From Apostichopus parvimensis (taxonomy: Eukaryota > Echinodermata > Holothuroidea > Aspidochirotida > Stichopodidae): a stretch of DNA of 48,699 nucleotides. The position numbers were made by a program, and so were the translations under genes. The stretch spans positions 14,082 through 62,780 of the forward strand of contig KN886388.1 of NCBI GenBank assembly GCA_000934455.1, given 5' to 3'. This document shows, piece after piece, positions 1-10,340 of this stretch; position 1 is the first letter of the stretch; each line of letters starts with the position of its first letter. Under the pieces are notes generated by a model that had not been told where the DNA came from, ran no database searches, and worked only from the letters and a program-made list of their open reading frames with translations.

Positions 1-213
1 TATATATATATATAAATTCTGTTCCATTGGCGGTGGAGGGGAGCAATCATTCTGTACACTGTCACAATGATATTGTCCCCAAATCGATACTATTTGAATT
101 TATGGTTGCTGTGAATCCTTTCAGATCAAGTCATACCTAAATCAGATTGATTTGAAATTAAGAATGCCCATGTATTACACGGTACATTATCCCGTTTCCT
201 TTTTGCACATCAG

Positions 214-482
214 GTCGCTGTGCTGACATTACCAACATATACATTCCTAAATGCCGGTTTTCGAGGAACGATAATGCAGCAAGTGAAGGGGATTGTGGTT
301 CTGCTGAAAAGCCTACGAGAGGCGATGATCGTAGGGTTAGTGTCAGCAAAGACAAAACCCGTAATAATCGAAACAGCAAAACAAAGAAATCAAAAGAAAT
401 CGACGTGGACCAGTACAAAGTTGAATTGCTGGAAACATATTTTCAATACTACAGTAACTTGTGGTCAACATCCCAAAGAGAA
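214..482 (+). CDS. NERD-helicase gene, internal exon (first one in window)
   Basis: A pyrimidine-rich acceptor ends at CAG 211-213 and a GTGAGT donor starts at 483. The exon opens with two bases completing a codon and then reads 89 codons without a stop. The product is rich in Lys, Arg, Asn and Ser and ends in an aromatic-rich stretch (LLETYFQYYSNLWSTS). The frame joins the next exon in phase 0. The longer ATG-started frame at 220-486 is a different, unsupported frame. Confidence 0.65.
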
Positions 483-3400
483 GTGAGTTTTTTTCATTTA
501 ATATTTGAAGAATGCTATGTCCATGGGTAAGTCGGCTTCCCAGTCCAGACATAATAATTATGTGACTAAATATGATTCTATAATTGTTAATAAGAAAAAG
601 CCAAACATAGTCTTCCAACTTTATATGTACAGTGAGTACACGTGTATTACCCTTTAATACCGTTTTGTCCTTTGAAAAGCAATTTGCACTTTGGCCAGTC
701 TAAAATGTTTTGATGTCGCAATTTTCTCTTAAATGGGCATAATTTTGTAAGAGCTTAGCCTGGACAGTTCAATTTCTGTTGGCAGAGATATCAATAAGCG
801 TTAATACTTAAAGGTTGGAGTCGTATATATTCCTGCTTAGTTGTACGGTTGTCCATATATAGGCCTACGGCCAGGGGCGGACTGGGTCTTAAAATCGGCC
901 CGGGCATATTTCACCTAGACCGGCCCATTATTCATTGATATGTTACTTACATAGATTGCCGTCCTGTGGGGGGTGTAAGGGGAGGGGTGTCCCCCTCCCC
1001 ATTGAGATTTTGTTGAAGTTAAGGAATGACTTGATGCAAAATGGTGCTATATTTCTCAATTGTGTAGGTTACAAAATCTTTTAAAAAAGGCCCAATATAA
1101 TTTTCCAGAAGCAACACTTGATTAAACTGAGAAAAGTTTAAAACGTAAACAAAACTAGACAAAAATGTATGTTTAAGACTGGATTTTATTTAGTTTTTCA
1201 AGCGTTTTGTGACAATATGCTTGAAAAAAAAAGGAAAAAAGGGTATATAGTCCCCTATACTTACACACACTGTTGTCGCCCTATTCAATTAGTGTGGGGA
1301 TCTATTTCGCGAAATCGGTCAACCGGGGACAAATAATCAAAGTCGTCGACTATTACATTCGTTTAATTTGATAACCAAACACCCTACTGTATGTGGGTCA
1401 TTTTTATTCATACATAATCTCTCAGGACTTAGCTCTTAATCTAATCTAATCTAATCTAATAAGATTTTACAATTTTTTACTTCGTTTTCTGGAGGACGAG
1501 GTGCAGATTAATAAAATTTGTATTCTCTGCTAATGCTATGTATATGTCAGAATGCATTGGTCACCGTACTTGTATATCTTGTCGTAAAAATATATGCATG
1601 GACGGGTTGCCAATAGCACGTTCTTTTGTTACGAACTAACAGACTAACTAACATGGTGATTTCATGAGCTGATTCCCACAGTTAAGAATTAATTTCTACA
1701 CAGCCCGTGTGTATTCTATTAACTGCTGTGAACATGGACTGTAATTTTTACCAGGCTCCCCATCCCACCGGCCCATCGGGCCACCGGCCCACCGGGCATT
1801 GCCCAATCACCCGTGTGGCCAGTCCGCCACTACCTACGGCTGTCCATGAGTTTTAAACTTTCTTTTTCAATTAACACAAACAAAGGATGAAGAATCCGGG
1901 GACTCTGCAGATGACTCGGGAGAAGACGCTTCACTCGGCTCTGACTTTCCAACTATGAGAGATGTTAGTAAGTATACCTGTGTTGTTTTCGGAATTGTTC
2001 GAGGGCGTAGGAACCGGTGGGGCTGGGGGGCGCCAGCCCCCCCCCCCCCAGTGAAAAATATGGTGGGCGGAAGTATCATTCCCCCCCCCCCCCCCATTCC
2101 GCAAGTCAGAAAACCCCTTTTTCATTTCCAAATGAGAAAAAAAATCTCATTTGGAGCACCAAATTGCATCTAAGGCCAGGTGAAAATGCAAAATTATTTA
2201 CAAAATGGAGTGGGTGTTGAAGTGTGCTATATTGCACCAAATTGCATCTGAGGCCACCTGGAAATGCAAAAAAAAATCCAAAAAAAGACCCCTCTCCCAG
2301 GCCGGCCATCAGTCTTCAGCCCCCCCCCCCCCCCCCACAAAAGTACTTTCCTACGCCACTGGAATTGTTTATGTAAAGTTGCGTTCATCATGATAGCCTG
2401 TATTTAAATTGTAAATACTTCTTTTTAGTAGTAACGTGAGTCGGATATTCAGCATCGGTTGTTGTGTCTATACAGTATAGTACGTTAATTTAACAGCGGC
2501 TTCTATAGCTGGGCTGGGGACATAATGTGTCAATGTATTTAAGTTGTACCGACAAAATTGCTTATGTGAATAATATGCTCGTTTAATATCTCTTCTAAAG
2601 TACCACAAATTATCATTTACAAATTCCACAGAACAAAAACAAAGGGATTTCAACAAAGCGGTAAAAAGGGAAGTAAATGAGGTAAGTGTTAAAGTATCAA
2701 AGAAGCTATATCTTTTGATTGTCTACACAAAGGTTTGGTAATCTCTTTTCTGTCTCCTTTCTAATAAGAAATTAAACGGGCAAGTCTTCAGCACAGGAAG
2801 GTTTTAAATGAATAACAATAACTATAGAACATATTCGCCAGGATCTTAAAAGCTGATTATGTGTAAATATTTCTTAATAATATAAATAGACATTATAGGT
2901 AATTTCAAATCATTGTTGTAATCATTAACCTTCGAGTAGGATAAGTTCCTCTATTTTCGTAAAATAAATGGTGTTTATATGGGTTATTATTATCGCATTC
3001 ATTCTTATTTTTTTACCGTTTGCACCTACACTGGATGTCCTAAGTATGTCAACAGTAATAACGACACAAACTTGTTCAAAATATAAACCTGGCCGAAAAT
3101 GTCTTTCCACAGAATACCTGTATCTTTTACGACACAGTTGAGATATACGGTGATAAGCTTCCAGAGTTGAAAAGCGGTACGGATGAAAGTGATTATAGCA
3201 AACCTAATTTTTTAGTGAAAGTTCAACTAGGTCCCAAAAAAGTTCAAAAAACAATGCTATGGTCTGAGGCGACACAGGGTTACCTAAATAAATTGTATCC
3301 ATATGACGGAGTATTTCGGATTCCAGCAGGCTTTGTAGGTGCGGACACACCAACGAAGAAAAATGTTGCCGAAGAGACAAGTATTGAGAAACCTGAACCA

Positions 3401-5967
3401 GCTGAACAAAGCGGAAACGACACGAGTGAAGAAACTAATGGTGTCCAAGAAGAATCTCGAAGAGGTACTGGTACGTGGGAAACAACTATTGAACACCTAA
3501 CACTTCGGACCGACGAGGAATTGAAAGAAAGGGAAAGAAAGGGATTTTGTAACAAACGAAGGAGAGATATTGCTCAGGAAGAAGTTCTTAAAAAATTTGA
3601 GGAGTGGGGGCGAGATCGTGAGCTGAACATGTTCATGTTCGGTGGATATGAGTATAAATCTTTCTTAGCTAACCTCACACCAAGACCCAAACACTTAGCT
3701 AGAAGCGTAAAAGGTGAGTTTGATATTTTAATCATTTGCCAACAAATTGGGCTTATCATAGTTGAAGTTAAGAGTACGTTCATAAAGGATGCTACAATGG
3801 AAATCCATGAGAACCGGACAGCACCAAACGACGTTTCACAAAAGCTGCAGAATACACTTGATCAATTGATGAAAGGGTGGAAGCAGTTAATGAAAGGAAA
3901 CTTTATTGCGAGAGAAATGAACCGCGACTTAAGTTTTGTGAAGCATATTCCAGCAAGCGCGTTTCTTGTAGTCCCTAACATTTCCAAATCAGGTTTGGAT
4001 AACATTAAAATATGTCAGCATCACCGCAGGTACATCGTGTGTAGAGATGATCTTTCTCTAATTCACGGCTGGCTAGACAACCACTTTCCGTGTCTCCGTC
4101 GAAAGGATTGTCATAACGTTCTAACAAAAGATCAATACAGGACCTTAGTGTCTCGGTTTGTGGGCCAAGTTTCTGCAGTTGTTGTAGAGACCGAGACAAT
4201 ACAAAGTACAAATAATAAAATGACATGCTTATTTAAGAACCCTGAACAAGAACGTATCGTTTGTAGTAAGTCAACACGAGCCCTCATATTTGGTGATTAC
4301 GGTACTGGTAAGAGTTTAGTTCTAATGCAAAAGGCTTTATCCTTATGTAAACCTCCATTTACCAACAATGAACGTATAAGAGCCCATATCATATCTTGTG
4401 CTGACTTGTCCAATTTAAAGTTTTGCTATGGTCTGAGATCATCGCATCAAGCCAAAGCACTGAAATCCCTCATTGGAGAGAAACAACAAGCAGAGCATGT
4501 GATTTGCTATGGTTCTTTTCTCGAGTTTTATACCAAAGCATTGGGAACAAATGACGGTCGTGTGAATTTTGATGTTGACATGGTAATTAAAGCATTAAGC
4601 ACTTTAGTGACAGGACAACGGAAAGACAAAGAAGCAAAGTTCAAAGAGAATGTTGAACATCATTTCTTTTTTGATGAATTTCCGATTCAGCCTTTAAAGA
4701 ATGGTGGATTACACCAATTGTACGCTTTTTTGGGATGATTTAAATGAAAAGATTTTGCGAGATCAACAAAAAAACATGTTGAGAGAACCGTGCTATCTTT
4801 GGTTAAGTGTAGCAACTCATTCACTCGGCGTCCTGCCGGACGAAAGTCCTTCCAAAATACTAAAAAATGTACCTTTACTGTTACCTAAATAAAGTCATGA
4901 GAGTCCCCGGGACCTTATATAATATGATCAGAAAAATTGAGACATTCATAGGTAAAGGACATGGTGGATATTCAGATCTTGGCCATAGTGTCGGTGGTAT
5001 AATGCCAAGGTTGTATAGGTTACCACAACGTCAGTGTGAAGACGACGAAACCCTCGGTTGTGAGTGCAAATGCGGTAGACATAGACTAACAAAGGTTCTC
5101 AAACAAATAATAGATTCATTGGATGAGGTAGAAGGTACTCCTAAGCTACAGATAACATTGATGTTGTATTACGTCATGTCAAGTAATATGTTTGAGAGAA
5201 TCCGACAGTTATTAGAAGATGTTTGCAATGAATTGTCAATTAAGTTAGAGTGGGACACGATACAATATCATATGAAGGACAAAATGAAGAACAGATTCAC
5301 GGTTGGTCTGACAGGTTCACAAGATGGACCGACAATGGTCGGCAATGAAACATGCGAAAATCATTTAGAGAAGACAAACATGCAGGCAGATCTGTCCGTT
5401 CATACTACCAATGGTGGTAACAAAGGTATCTCATGTAGTCAGACCAATAATGATCTAGTCGGTTGTCAACAACTAAAATCGGGAACGCTTCAAAATCTCC
5501 ACATTGCTGATGATGGAAATACAGAGGTAGATAAAGCTGTGTCCTCAAGCTGTCAGAATACAGTTTTTAAATGTAAGGAAGCATCTTCCCGGACCTTACA
5601 AGTAGTCGATCAGCGAACATTCGCGGGCTGTGAAACATCGGTTTTAATATTCCTCGACCCGTTTGAGATGCGGCATTGGTATCGTAGAGGAGATGGAACG
5701 GGCTCAGGATACCACAGTCTTATCTTTACAAGATGCACAGGCCACTTCATTTTAATAACCTGGCCAAAATACGAAGCCGGGTTGATGTGGGAGAAACATC
5801 TTGAAGAATATGGAGAGGAGGTAAGCAGAACCGATGCAACCGATAGCTACAAGTATGGGAGATTTCAGTACATTGCGGGTGGTCGGAAGGCACATTTTGA
5901 AAGTCCAAAGACTTGCCTCGATATGCTCCTTGAAACTAAATGTATTCACAATGTTCAAATTGAATAA
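214..5967 (+). CDS. NERD nuclease-SF1 helicase gene, 5'-partial, two frameshifts
   Basis: Four exons with matching phases: 214-482, 1886-1967, 2632-2681 and 3113-5967. Earlier exons lie left of the window. The acidic and basic N-terminal exons lead into a NERD/PD-(D/E)XK nuclease domain (GEFD near 3713 and EVK near 3764). A superfamily-1 helicase follows: Walker A GDYGTGKS at 4292-4315, Walker B FFFDEF near 4664, a motif V-like TFAGCETSVLIFL near 5617 and a motif VI-like SLIFTRCTGHF at 5716-5748. The family association is known: NERD domains often accompany helicases and DNA-processing enzymes. A role in nucleic-acid surveillance or defence is inference. The reading frame shifts at 4726-4731 and again at 4862-4867, so this is either an intact gene with base-calling errors or a young pseudogene. 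The helicase arrangement loosely recalls the C-terminal helicase of Schlafen proteins. Confidence 0.75.
483..871 (+). other. Intron sequence without recognised features
   Basis: Intron between the exons at 214-482 and 1886-1967, before the hAT-like element. AT-rich, with no coding or repeat signal seen. The target duplication of the element begins at 864. Confidence 0.5.
872..1832. mobile_element. Non-autonomous hAT-like element with 8-bp target duplication
   Basis: The 8-bp direct repeat CCTACGGC lies at 864-871 and at 1833-1840. The left terminus CAGGGGCGGACTGG (872-885) and the inverted right terminus (1819-1832) agree at 12 of 14 positions. A terminus starting CAGGGG and an 8-bp duplication are typical of hAT transposons. 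The 961-bp interior has no transposase frame. It is GC-rich near both ends and AT-rich inside, and it shares a segment (GATGCAAAATGGTGCTAT) with the element at 11664-11940. Confidence 0.8.
1436..1460. repeat. (CTAAT)n microsatellite
   Basis: About five tandem copies of CTAAT inside the hAT-like element. Confidence 0.85.
1886..1967 (+). CDS. NERD-helicase gene, short acidic exon
   Basis: The acceptor AG is at 1884-1885 and the donor GTAAGT at 1968-1973. The 82 bases enter in phase 0 and leave in phase 1. They encode a very acidic Ser/Asp/Glu-rich segment (DEESGDSADDSGEDASLGSD). It lies between two hAT-like elements, 53 bp from one and 32 bp from the other. Confidence 0.6.
2000..2361. mobile_element. 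Short hAT-like MITE with perfect 8-bp target duplication
   Basis: The direct repeat GAATTGTT is at 1992-1999 and 2362-2369, identical. The termini are inverted around GGCGTAGGAA (left 2004-2013, right copy ends CCACTG at 2361). The 362-bp interior holds C-rich runs near 2040, 2083 and 2322 and two related copies of a CAAATTGCATCTRAGGCC block. No coding capacity. It begins 32 bp after the donor of the exon at 1886-1967. Confidence 0.8.
2632..2681 (+). CDS. NERD-helicase gene, short basic exon
   Basis: The acceptor CACAG ends at 2631 and the donor GTAAGT begins at 2682. The single base carried from the previous exon restores an open frame of 17 residues rich in Lys, Gln and Arg. The exon ends in phase 0 with GAG, matching the phase-0 start at 3113. 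Confidence 0.6.
3113..5967 (+). CDS. NERD-helicase gene, large terminal exon
   Basis: The acceptor is TTTCCACAG at 3104-3112. Frame 2 runs to the TGA at 4736-4738, frame 3 carries 4701-4892, and frame 1 carries 4867-5967 to a TAA. The homology-like content is continuous across the three frames: NERD, Walker A, Walker B, then a YLNKVMRVPGTLY segment resembling helicase motif IV, then motifs V and VI. A Cys-rich patch (CECKC) and a low-complexity insert of roughly 95 residues separate motif IV from motif V. The first frame starts upstream of any ATG because it is an internal exon. Confidence 0.75.
4726..4731 (+). other. Frameshift 1 at a T6 run
   Basis: Six T in a row. Reading one base fewer carries the frame from LHQLYAF straight into WDDLNEK and avoids the TGA at 4736. 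The helicase-like reading then continues in the new frame. Confidence 0.7.
4862..4867 (+). other. Frameshift 2 at an A6 run
   Basis: Six A in a row. Reading one base fewer carries the frame from SPSKILK into the frame holding YLNKVMRVPG and the rest of the helicase. Confidence 0.65.
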
Positions 5968-6369
5968 CTTGACAAGTCGACATACTTTAACATTGTATTT
6001 ACCGTATTTAGAATAATGCAATATCAACACAGATTGATATTAAAACTCAATGAAAGGTTAGTCACAATCCATGCTTTCCATGCTTTAGTCAAGCAGGATT
6101 AATTCTGGTGAATTGTCGATACCATTCGATATTTATTTCTCAAATCTATATATACTTATGACTTATTTCATTTTTTGGCTAGCCCAGTTTCAACTCACAT
6201 AACCATGTTTAAATTGTTCCGATTTGATTGTTTCATGTTATTATTGGAAGGTGAGAAATTGTCAGGGTGACAAATCGAGGAAGGTATAATGTTAATTTGA
6301 TCAATTGTCATGTTATTTTTAGCAATACTATGTAAAGAAAATAGGTGTCCAAATGCATGCAACATCTTT
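5968..6369. other. 3' flank of the NERD-helicase gene
   Basis: AT-rich and presumably 3' UTR followed by intergenic DNA. No clear AATAAA signal was seen close to the stop. Nothing else recognised. Confidence 0.4.
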
Positions 6370-6614
6370 ATGTATGTATATATGTATGTATATTAGATCC
6401 TCCTGCAAGCAGGAACTCGCGAAGAAGCCTGGCTTATCAAAGCCGCAAGCTGACCAAAGTCAGTCTCTTACATTCATATTTAACGTTCATGATTATGAAT
6501 TGGCAATTGTCAACAACTCAGTATAACTGGATGACATACATTAATCTGGGAGTGACTCGAACCGGGGACCTTATGATTGAAAGGCACCGGCGTTAACCAC
6601 TGAGGTAACACTCC
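6370..6614 (-). mobile_element. tRNA-derived SINE
   Basis: On the - strand the head (6614 down to 6548) resembles a tRNA. It has an A-box-like TTACCTCAGTGGTTAACGCC, a B box GGTTCGAGTC, and a 6-bp acceptor pairing GGAGTG/CACTCC. A non-tRNA body with a hairpin-like CCTGCTTGCAGG follows. The 3' end is a (TATG/CATA)n microsatellite at 6370-6395. This head-body-simple-tail layout is typical of a SINE. Confidence 0.7.
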
Positions 6615-7535
6615 TACTATTTAATCTTTTTTTTTCATTCAGCATACCCATGGACCAATCCAATTCCATTACCCTCATACCAAGTTCAGCTCCCCCCCCC
6701 GCCCAACTTTTCACTTATTCAACCCGCTCTTCTCTCGAAGAAAGTACTTCATATAAGGCTCTTTTCTTCTTTCGAGATACAACCACTCGTGACTAAAGCC
6801 CAACAAGAAATGCAATTCTGTAGTTAGAAAATACCAAACAAATGTTCATACGCGATTAGCTACAATTTGAGACAACACAAATAGCAATGATTAAGTTTAC
6901 GTATATATTATGCATTGAACTTTACTTCCCAGTTTTTGTCATTGATTTCCAACTCCAACACAGCAATGTTCGCTTGAGATAAGTTACGTTTACAGAAAAT
7001 GCACCTTGCAATAAATAAAGAACAACATACAGAATTGAAGCACATGTGACTCGATGATGTCATTTTTAACTTAACCAAGTCTACAGTGTTGCATTTGAAA
7101 GAACATTAAATCTGATATCCCCAATGTAATAAAAGTTTCCTTAGCTTTTATTTTCTTGGGGGGGGGGGGGGGGGGAGGAATGGCAAACTTGTCAACTATC
7201 CAGTGATGGGTAGCGTTTAGCTAGTGAGAACTTCTATCGAGACTTAGAGACCACATTACTTTGATGATTTAGTGTGAAGGTCAATAGAACATTTAATAGG
7301 CGTATGGTCCCATAAGGAATAACCTCCAAGGTAGCATATGTTTATTAAAAGCCCCATTGACATACACACTAAAAAACATATTATTTGTATTGATAATGAG
7401 AGTATCTGTTCTGTTTCAGGTTGCATAATCCCTTTGTTATATCCTTCAATTCTTCATGCAAAAGATTATTTCTGTTATTCTGATATTCGCACGGTACATT
7501 GTTGTGACAAATAAACTTTTTGTATTTTTTGGTAA
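6615..7535. other. Intergenic, no gene recognised
   Basis: AT-rich sequence with a C run near 6691 and an 18-base G run at 7158-7175. No open frame of note. Confidence 0.5.
7158..7175. repeat. G18 homopolymer
   Basis: Eighteen consecutive G in an otherwise AT-rich context. It is the longest of many G or C runs in the window. Confidence 0.95.
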
Positions 7536-7875
7536 ATGGAATCATTGCAAAGTTGCTCCTTGAATTGTAGAAGTCTTCAAGAGAAAGGTAAATGATTGGA
7601 TATTTTTAACTATTTGCCCAACTTGAAGTTTGATATAATTTGTCTTCAGGAAGTTCATTGGACCAGGGACAATGAGCACATTCATTATTCAGAATGGGGA
7701 AGTGTACCTACTTCAGTTCTTTTTCTGGTTGCTGTTTTATTTTACAACAATCTTGCTTATGAATTGGTGAATATTGTATTGGATTGTTAAAGCAATTTTA
7801 TTATCCGTAATATGGTTATCTATTATCATGTTTTCAACTTGAATAATGTGTATGGTCCAAATAGTATATAAAAGA
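7536..7875 (+). pseudogene. LINE endonuclease fragment, Tx1/L1-like
   Basis: The frame from ATG 7536 reads an AP-endonuclease-like start (SLNCRSLQEKG), a TGA at 7593, then FDIICLQEVHWTRD in the same frame. LQEVHWT carries the catalytic Glu position of the family's LQE motif. A VAVLFYNNLAYE segment follows, and after more decay a VYGPN motif at about 7848-7862. This order matches the N-terminal endonuclease of L1/Tx1-type non-LTR retrotransposons. The fragment then runs into a purine-rich (GAAA/GGAA)n tract near 7870-7910. No RT domain follows. Confidence 0.7.
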
Positions 7876-7960
7876 GAAAGAGAGAAAGAAAGAAAGGAAG
7901 GAAGGAAGGAATGGACTAACTGCAAACTGCGTACCGATGAATCGGAGCAGCATTGTTTCT

Positions 7961-9846
7961 ATGGAACGCGAAAAGGGACAACATGATTTTGTGGCTCAAA
8001 CTAAGTTTATTGCTGTCTAAACTAATGTTGTTATTGCTGTTTTACCATATTGCTGTTCAAACTCAAGTTTATGTTTAAACTTACTTTGTTGTCTAAACTT
8101 TCGTTGCTATGTAAAGTTCCGCTGTTGTCTAAATTTACGTTGTAGTCATCGGCTCTGTTCAACAATCATTGATCTCACGAAATTCAACAAACATCACCAG
8201 CGCACGAGAATGCCTTATACCTACTACTGTTACTGGCTATTGCCATAGTGGTATTAGCAGACTACACTATAAGTATATAGATATTTCTCCAAGTACTAAA
8301 GCCACTTGGTTTTTTACTACTGTGGTAAAACAGTAATGTAAAGGATATGTATTGGCTTGATAAACTGGAAATATACTGTATTTTAAACTGATTTAATTGA
8401 ACCATTAAATGATGTGCATAGGCTGTGAATGTCGGAAATCAATTAAAACGAGTGCCTAGACAAAATACCAGCATAAAAATACTGTATTTTAAACTAATTT
8501 AATAAAACCATTAATTGATGTGTGCATATTCTGTGAATGTCGGAAATCAAGTAAAACGAGTGTCTACACAAAATACTAGCATAAATATACTGTATTTTAA
8601 ACTGACTTAATAAAACCATTAAATGATGTGTGCATACGCTGTGAATGTCGGAAATCAATTATAACGAGTGTCTAGACAAAATACTAGCATAAAAATACTG
8701 TATTTTAAACTAATTTAATAAAACCATTAATTGATGTGTGCATATTCTGTGAATGTCGGAAATCAATTAAAACGAGTGTCTAGATAAAATACTAGCATAA
8801 AAATACTGTATTTTAAACTAATTTAATAAAACCATTAATTGATGTGTGCATATTCTGTGAATGTCGGAAATCAAGTAAAACGAGTGTCTACACAAAATAC
8901 TAGCATAAATATATTGTACTTCAAACTGATTTAATACAACCATTAAATGATGTGCAAACGCTGTGAATGTCGGAAATCAAGTTAAACGAGTGACTGTAAC
9001 ATTACTAGCAAAAAATGTTTTCTTCCCGATCGAACACCAATTGCGTTTATTATATGACCTCCTTTTACTAGTGTAGTTGTAATATACAGTAGTTTATACA
9101 CAAGAACGTTGCACCAAAATCATTACTGATTTACGCAAGTTTGCAACGAAGTAATTACTGTGGTAAAAATGCACATTTTACATTAGCAGTTCTCAATACG
9201 GAGACATACACTCTAAGATGGAAGTCCTTTGCAGTATCAGAAATATTGGCTTCACACAAAATTCGTAGATTGTGATAAAAACAATGATTCCAATATTACG
9301 TTAACAAAATCGTTAACAACGTCCTGAGTTCTAGCAACTATCACGCAAATATCGTTAACAACGAGATTTTGTTCGACAAATTAGGTTGTTGCTACAAATC
9401 GCATTGTTAACGATATCTATATACATGGTTGTTGCTACTAATCAGGACGTTGTTAACGATATTCACATGGTTGTTGCTACAAATCATGACGTTACTATTT
9501 TTTCCCTTTTAGCGTTCAGTAGTTAAACCATCATACTTTTGCGTTCATTGTGCACTGAAGATGCAAGAACTTTTGCAGACAATGGGTAAGGGACAATTAG
9601 CCAATCAAAACGCGGGAGATTGCTATGATTTCTTAAAAAGAAAGAATGATTTTCGTTCACAATGTGTTTTGTTACTACAACGGAACATTATATAGCAACG
9701 AAAGTGTAGACATTAACTTGAGGTTAGATATCAACAAAAGTTTAGACATCAACGAACAACAGCAACATGGTAAAATAACAGCAACAACTTTAGTTTAGAC
9801 AACAACAAACTTATAATTTAAACAATTTTCTTTTTTCGCTTTCCAT
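7961..9846. mobile_element. Long-TIR element carrying an internal satellite
   Basis: The left arm (about 7961-8125) and right arm (about 9670-9846) are imperfect inverted repeats of each other. Both begin ATGGAA[C/A]GCGAAAA and then share TTGYTGTCTAAACT, a TTTTACCAT segment and ACTTTCGTTGCTAT in the same order. Between the arms lie six 108-bp tandem units (8369-9013) and a second inverted-repeat cluster around GTTAACAACG (9300-9450). There is no protein frame, so the element would be non-autonomous. Foldback, Helentron-type and MITE origins are all possible. No target duplication could be fixed. Confidence 0.65.
8369..9013. repeat. Six-copy 108-bp tandem repeat
   Basis: The marker CTGTGAATGTCGGAAATCAA begins at 8423, 8531, 8639, 8747, 8855 and 8961, giving spacings of 108, 108, 108, 108 and 106. 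Units are highly similar. The first and last are the most diverged. Confidence 0.95.
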
Positions 9847-9869
9847 ATGTTTTAGCCAAAAGGAATGCA

Positions 9870-10087
9870 CTGTCAGGATCATTGATTTTGATAACTTTTT
9901 TGATACCTTTTGATATCTTTTGTAACTGGATAACTTTTGTAACGCTTTTTATCGTTCATTATTATCTTAATCTCATAAACTTACATATGTCTTAACCTGT
10001 ATTTTTGATGTTCTGTATATTGTTATATTTTAATCCTATTTATAAATTTCTCTGTAAATTTATACTGGAATAAAGAAATGAAATGAA
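9870..10087 (+). mobile_element. Likely LINE 3' UTR with (TGAAA)n tail
   Basis: AT-rich sequence ending ATACTGGAATAAAGAAATGAAATGAAA. This resembles 3' ends of Jockey/CR1-group retrotransposons, which finish in a polyadenylation-like AATAAA and a short repeat tail. Confidence 0.45.
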
Positions 10088-10109
10088 AAATTGAGACCAT
10101 AAATATAAA

Positions 10110-10340
10110 TTGAATTCTCAGAAGCATAGGTATTAGGTACTGCCCCATATAATATTACAATACGATAGGTATGGTCGAATAAGTGTGTTGTAAAGCAAAA
10201 TAAGAATATAGGTAGCACTTAACGAAGATTATTTATAATTCTTACAACCCTTTACAATATACTGAATGTGATGCATGAAAGAGAGATGATTGTCAATATA
10301 AATTCCAATCAACTTAGAATTTGAACCAGGTTATGGCAGC
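10110..10340 (-). pseudogene. LINE reverse-transcriptase C-terminal remnant
   Basis: On the - strand one frame reads LIGIYIDNHLSF, and further on LLYNTLIRPYLSYCNIIWGS. These match the conserved post-catalytic region of Jockey/CR1-group LINE reverse transcriptases. Stops and frame breaks lie between the two parts. Confidence 0.55.

Noticed and set aside
220-486. ATG-started 88-residue frame
   Set aside because: It is a different frame from the spliced exon at 214-482, which joins the downstream exons in phase.
8369-9013. Possible CRISPR array from regular spacing
   Set aside because: Whole 108-bp units are repeated without unique spacers, and the host is an animal.
9870-10340. Single LINE spanning 9870-10340
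   Set aside because: The 3' tail is on the + strand and the RT remnant is on the - strand, so two insertions are more likely.
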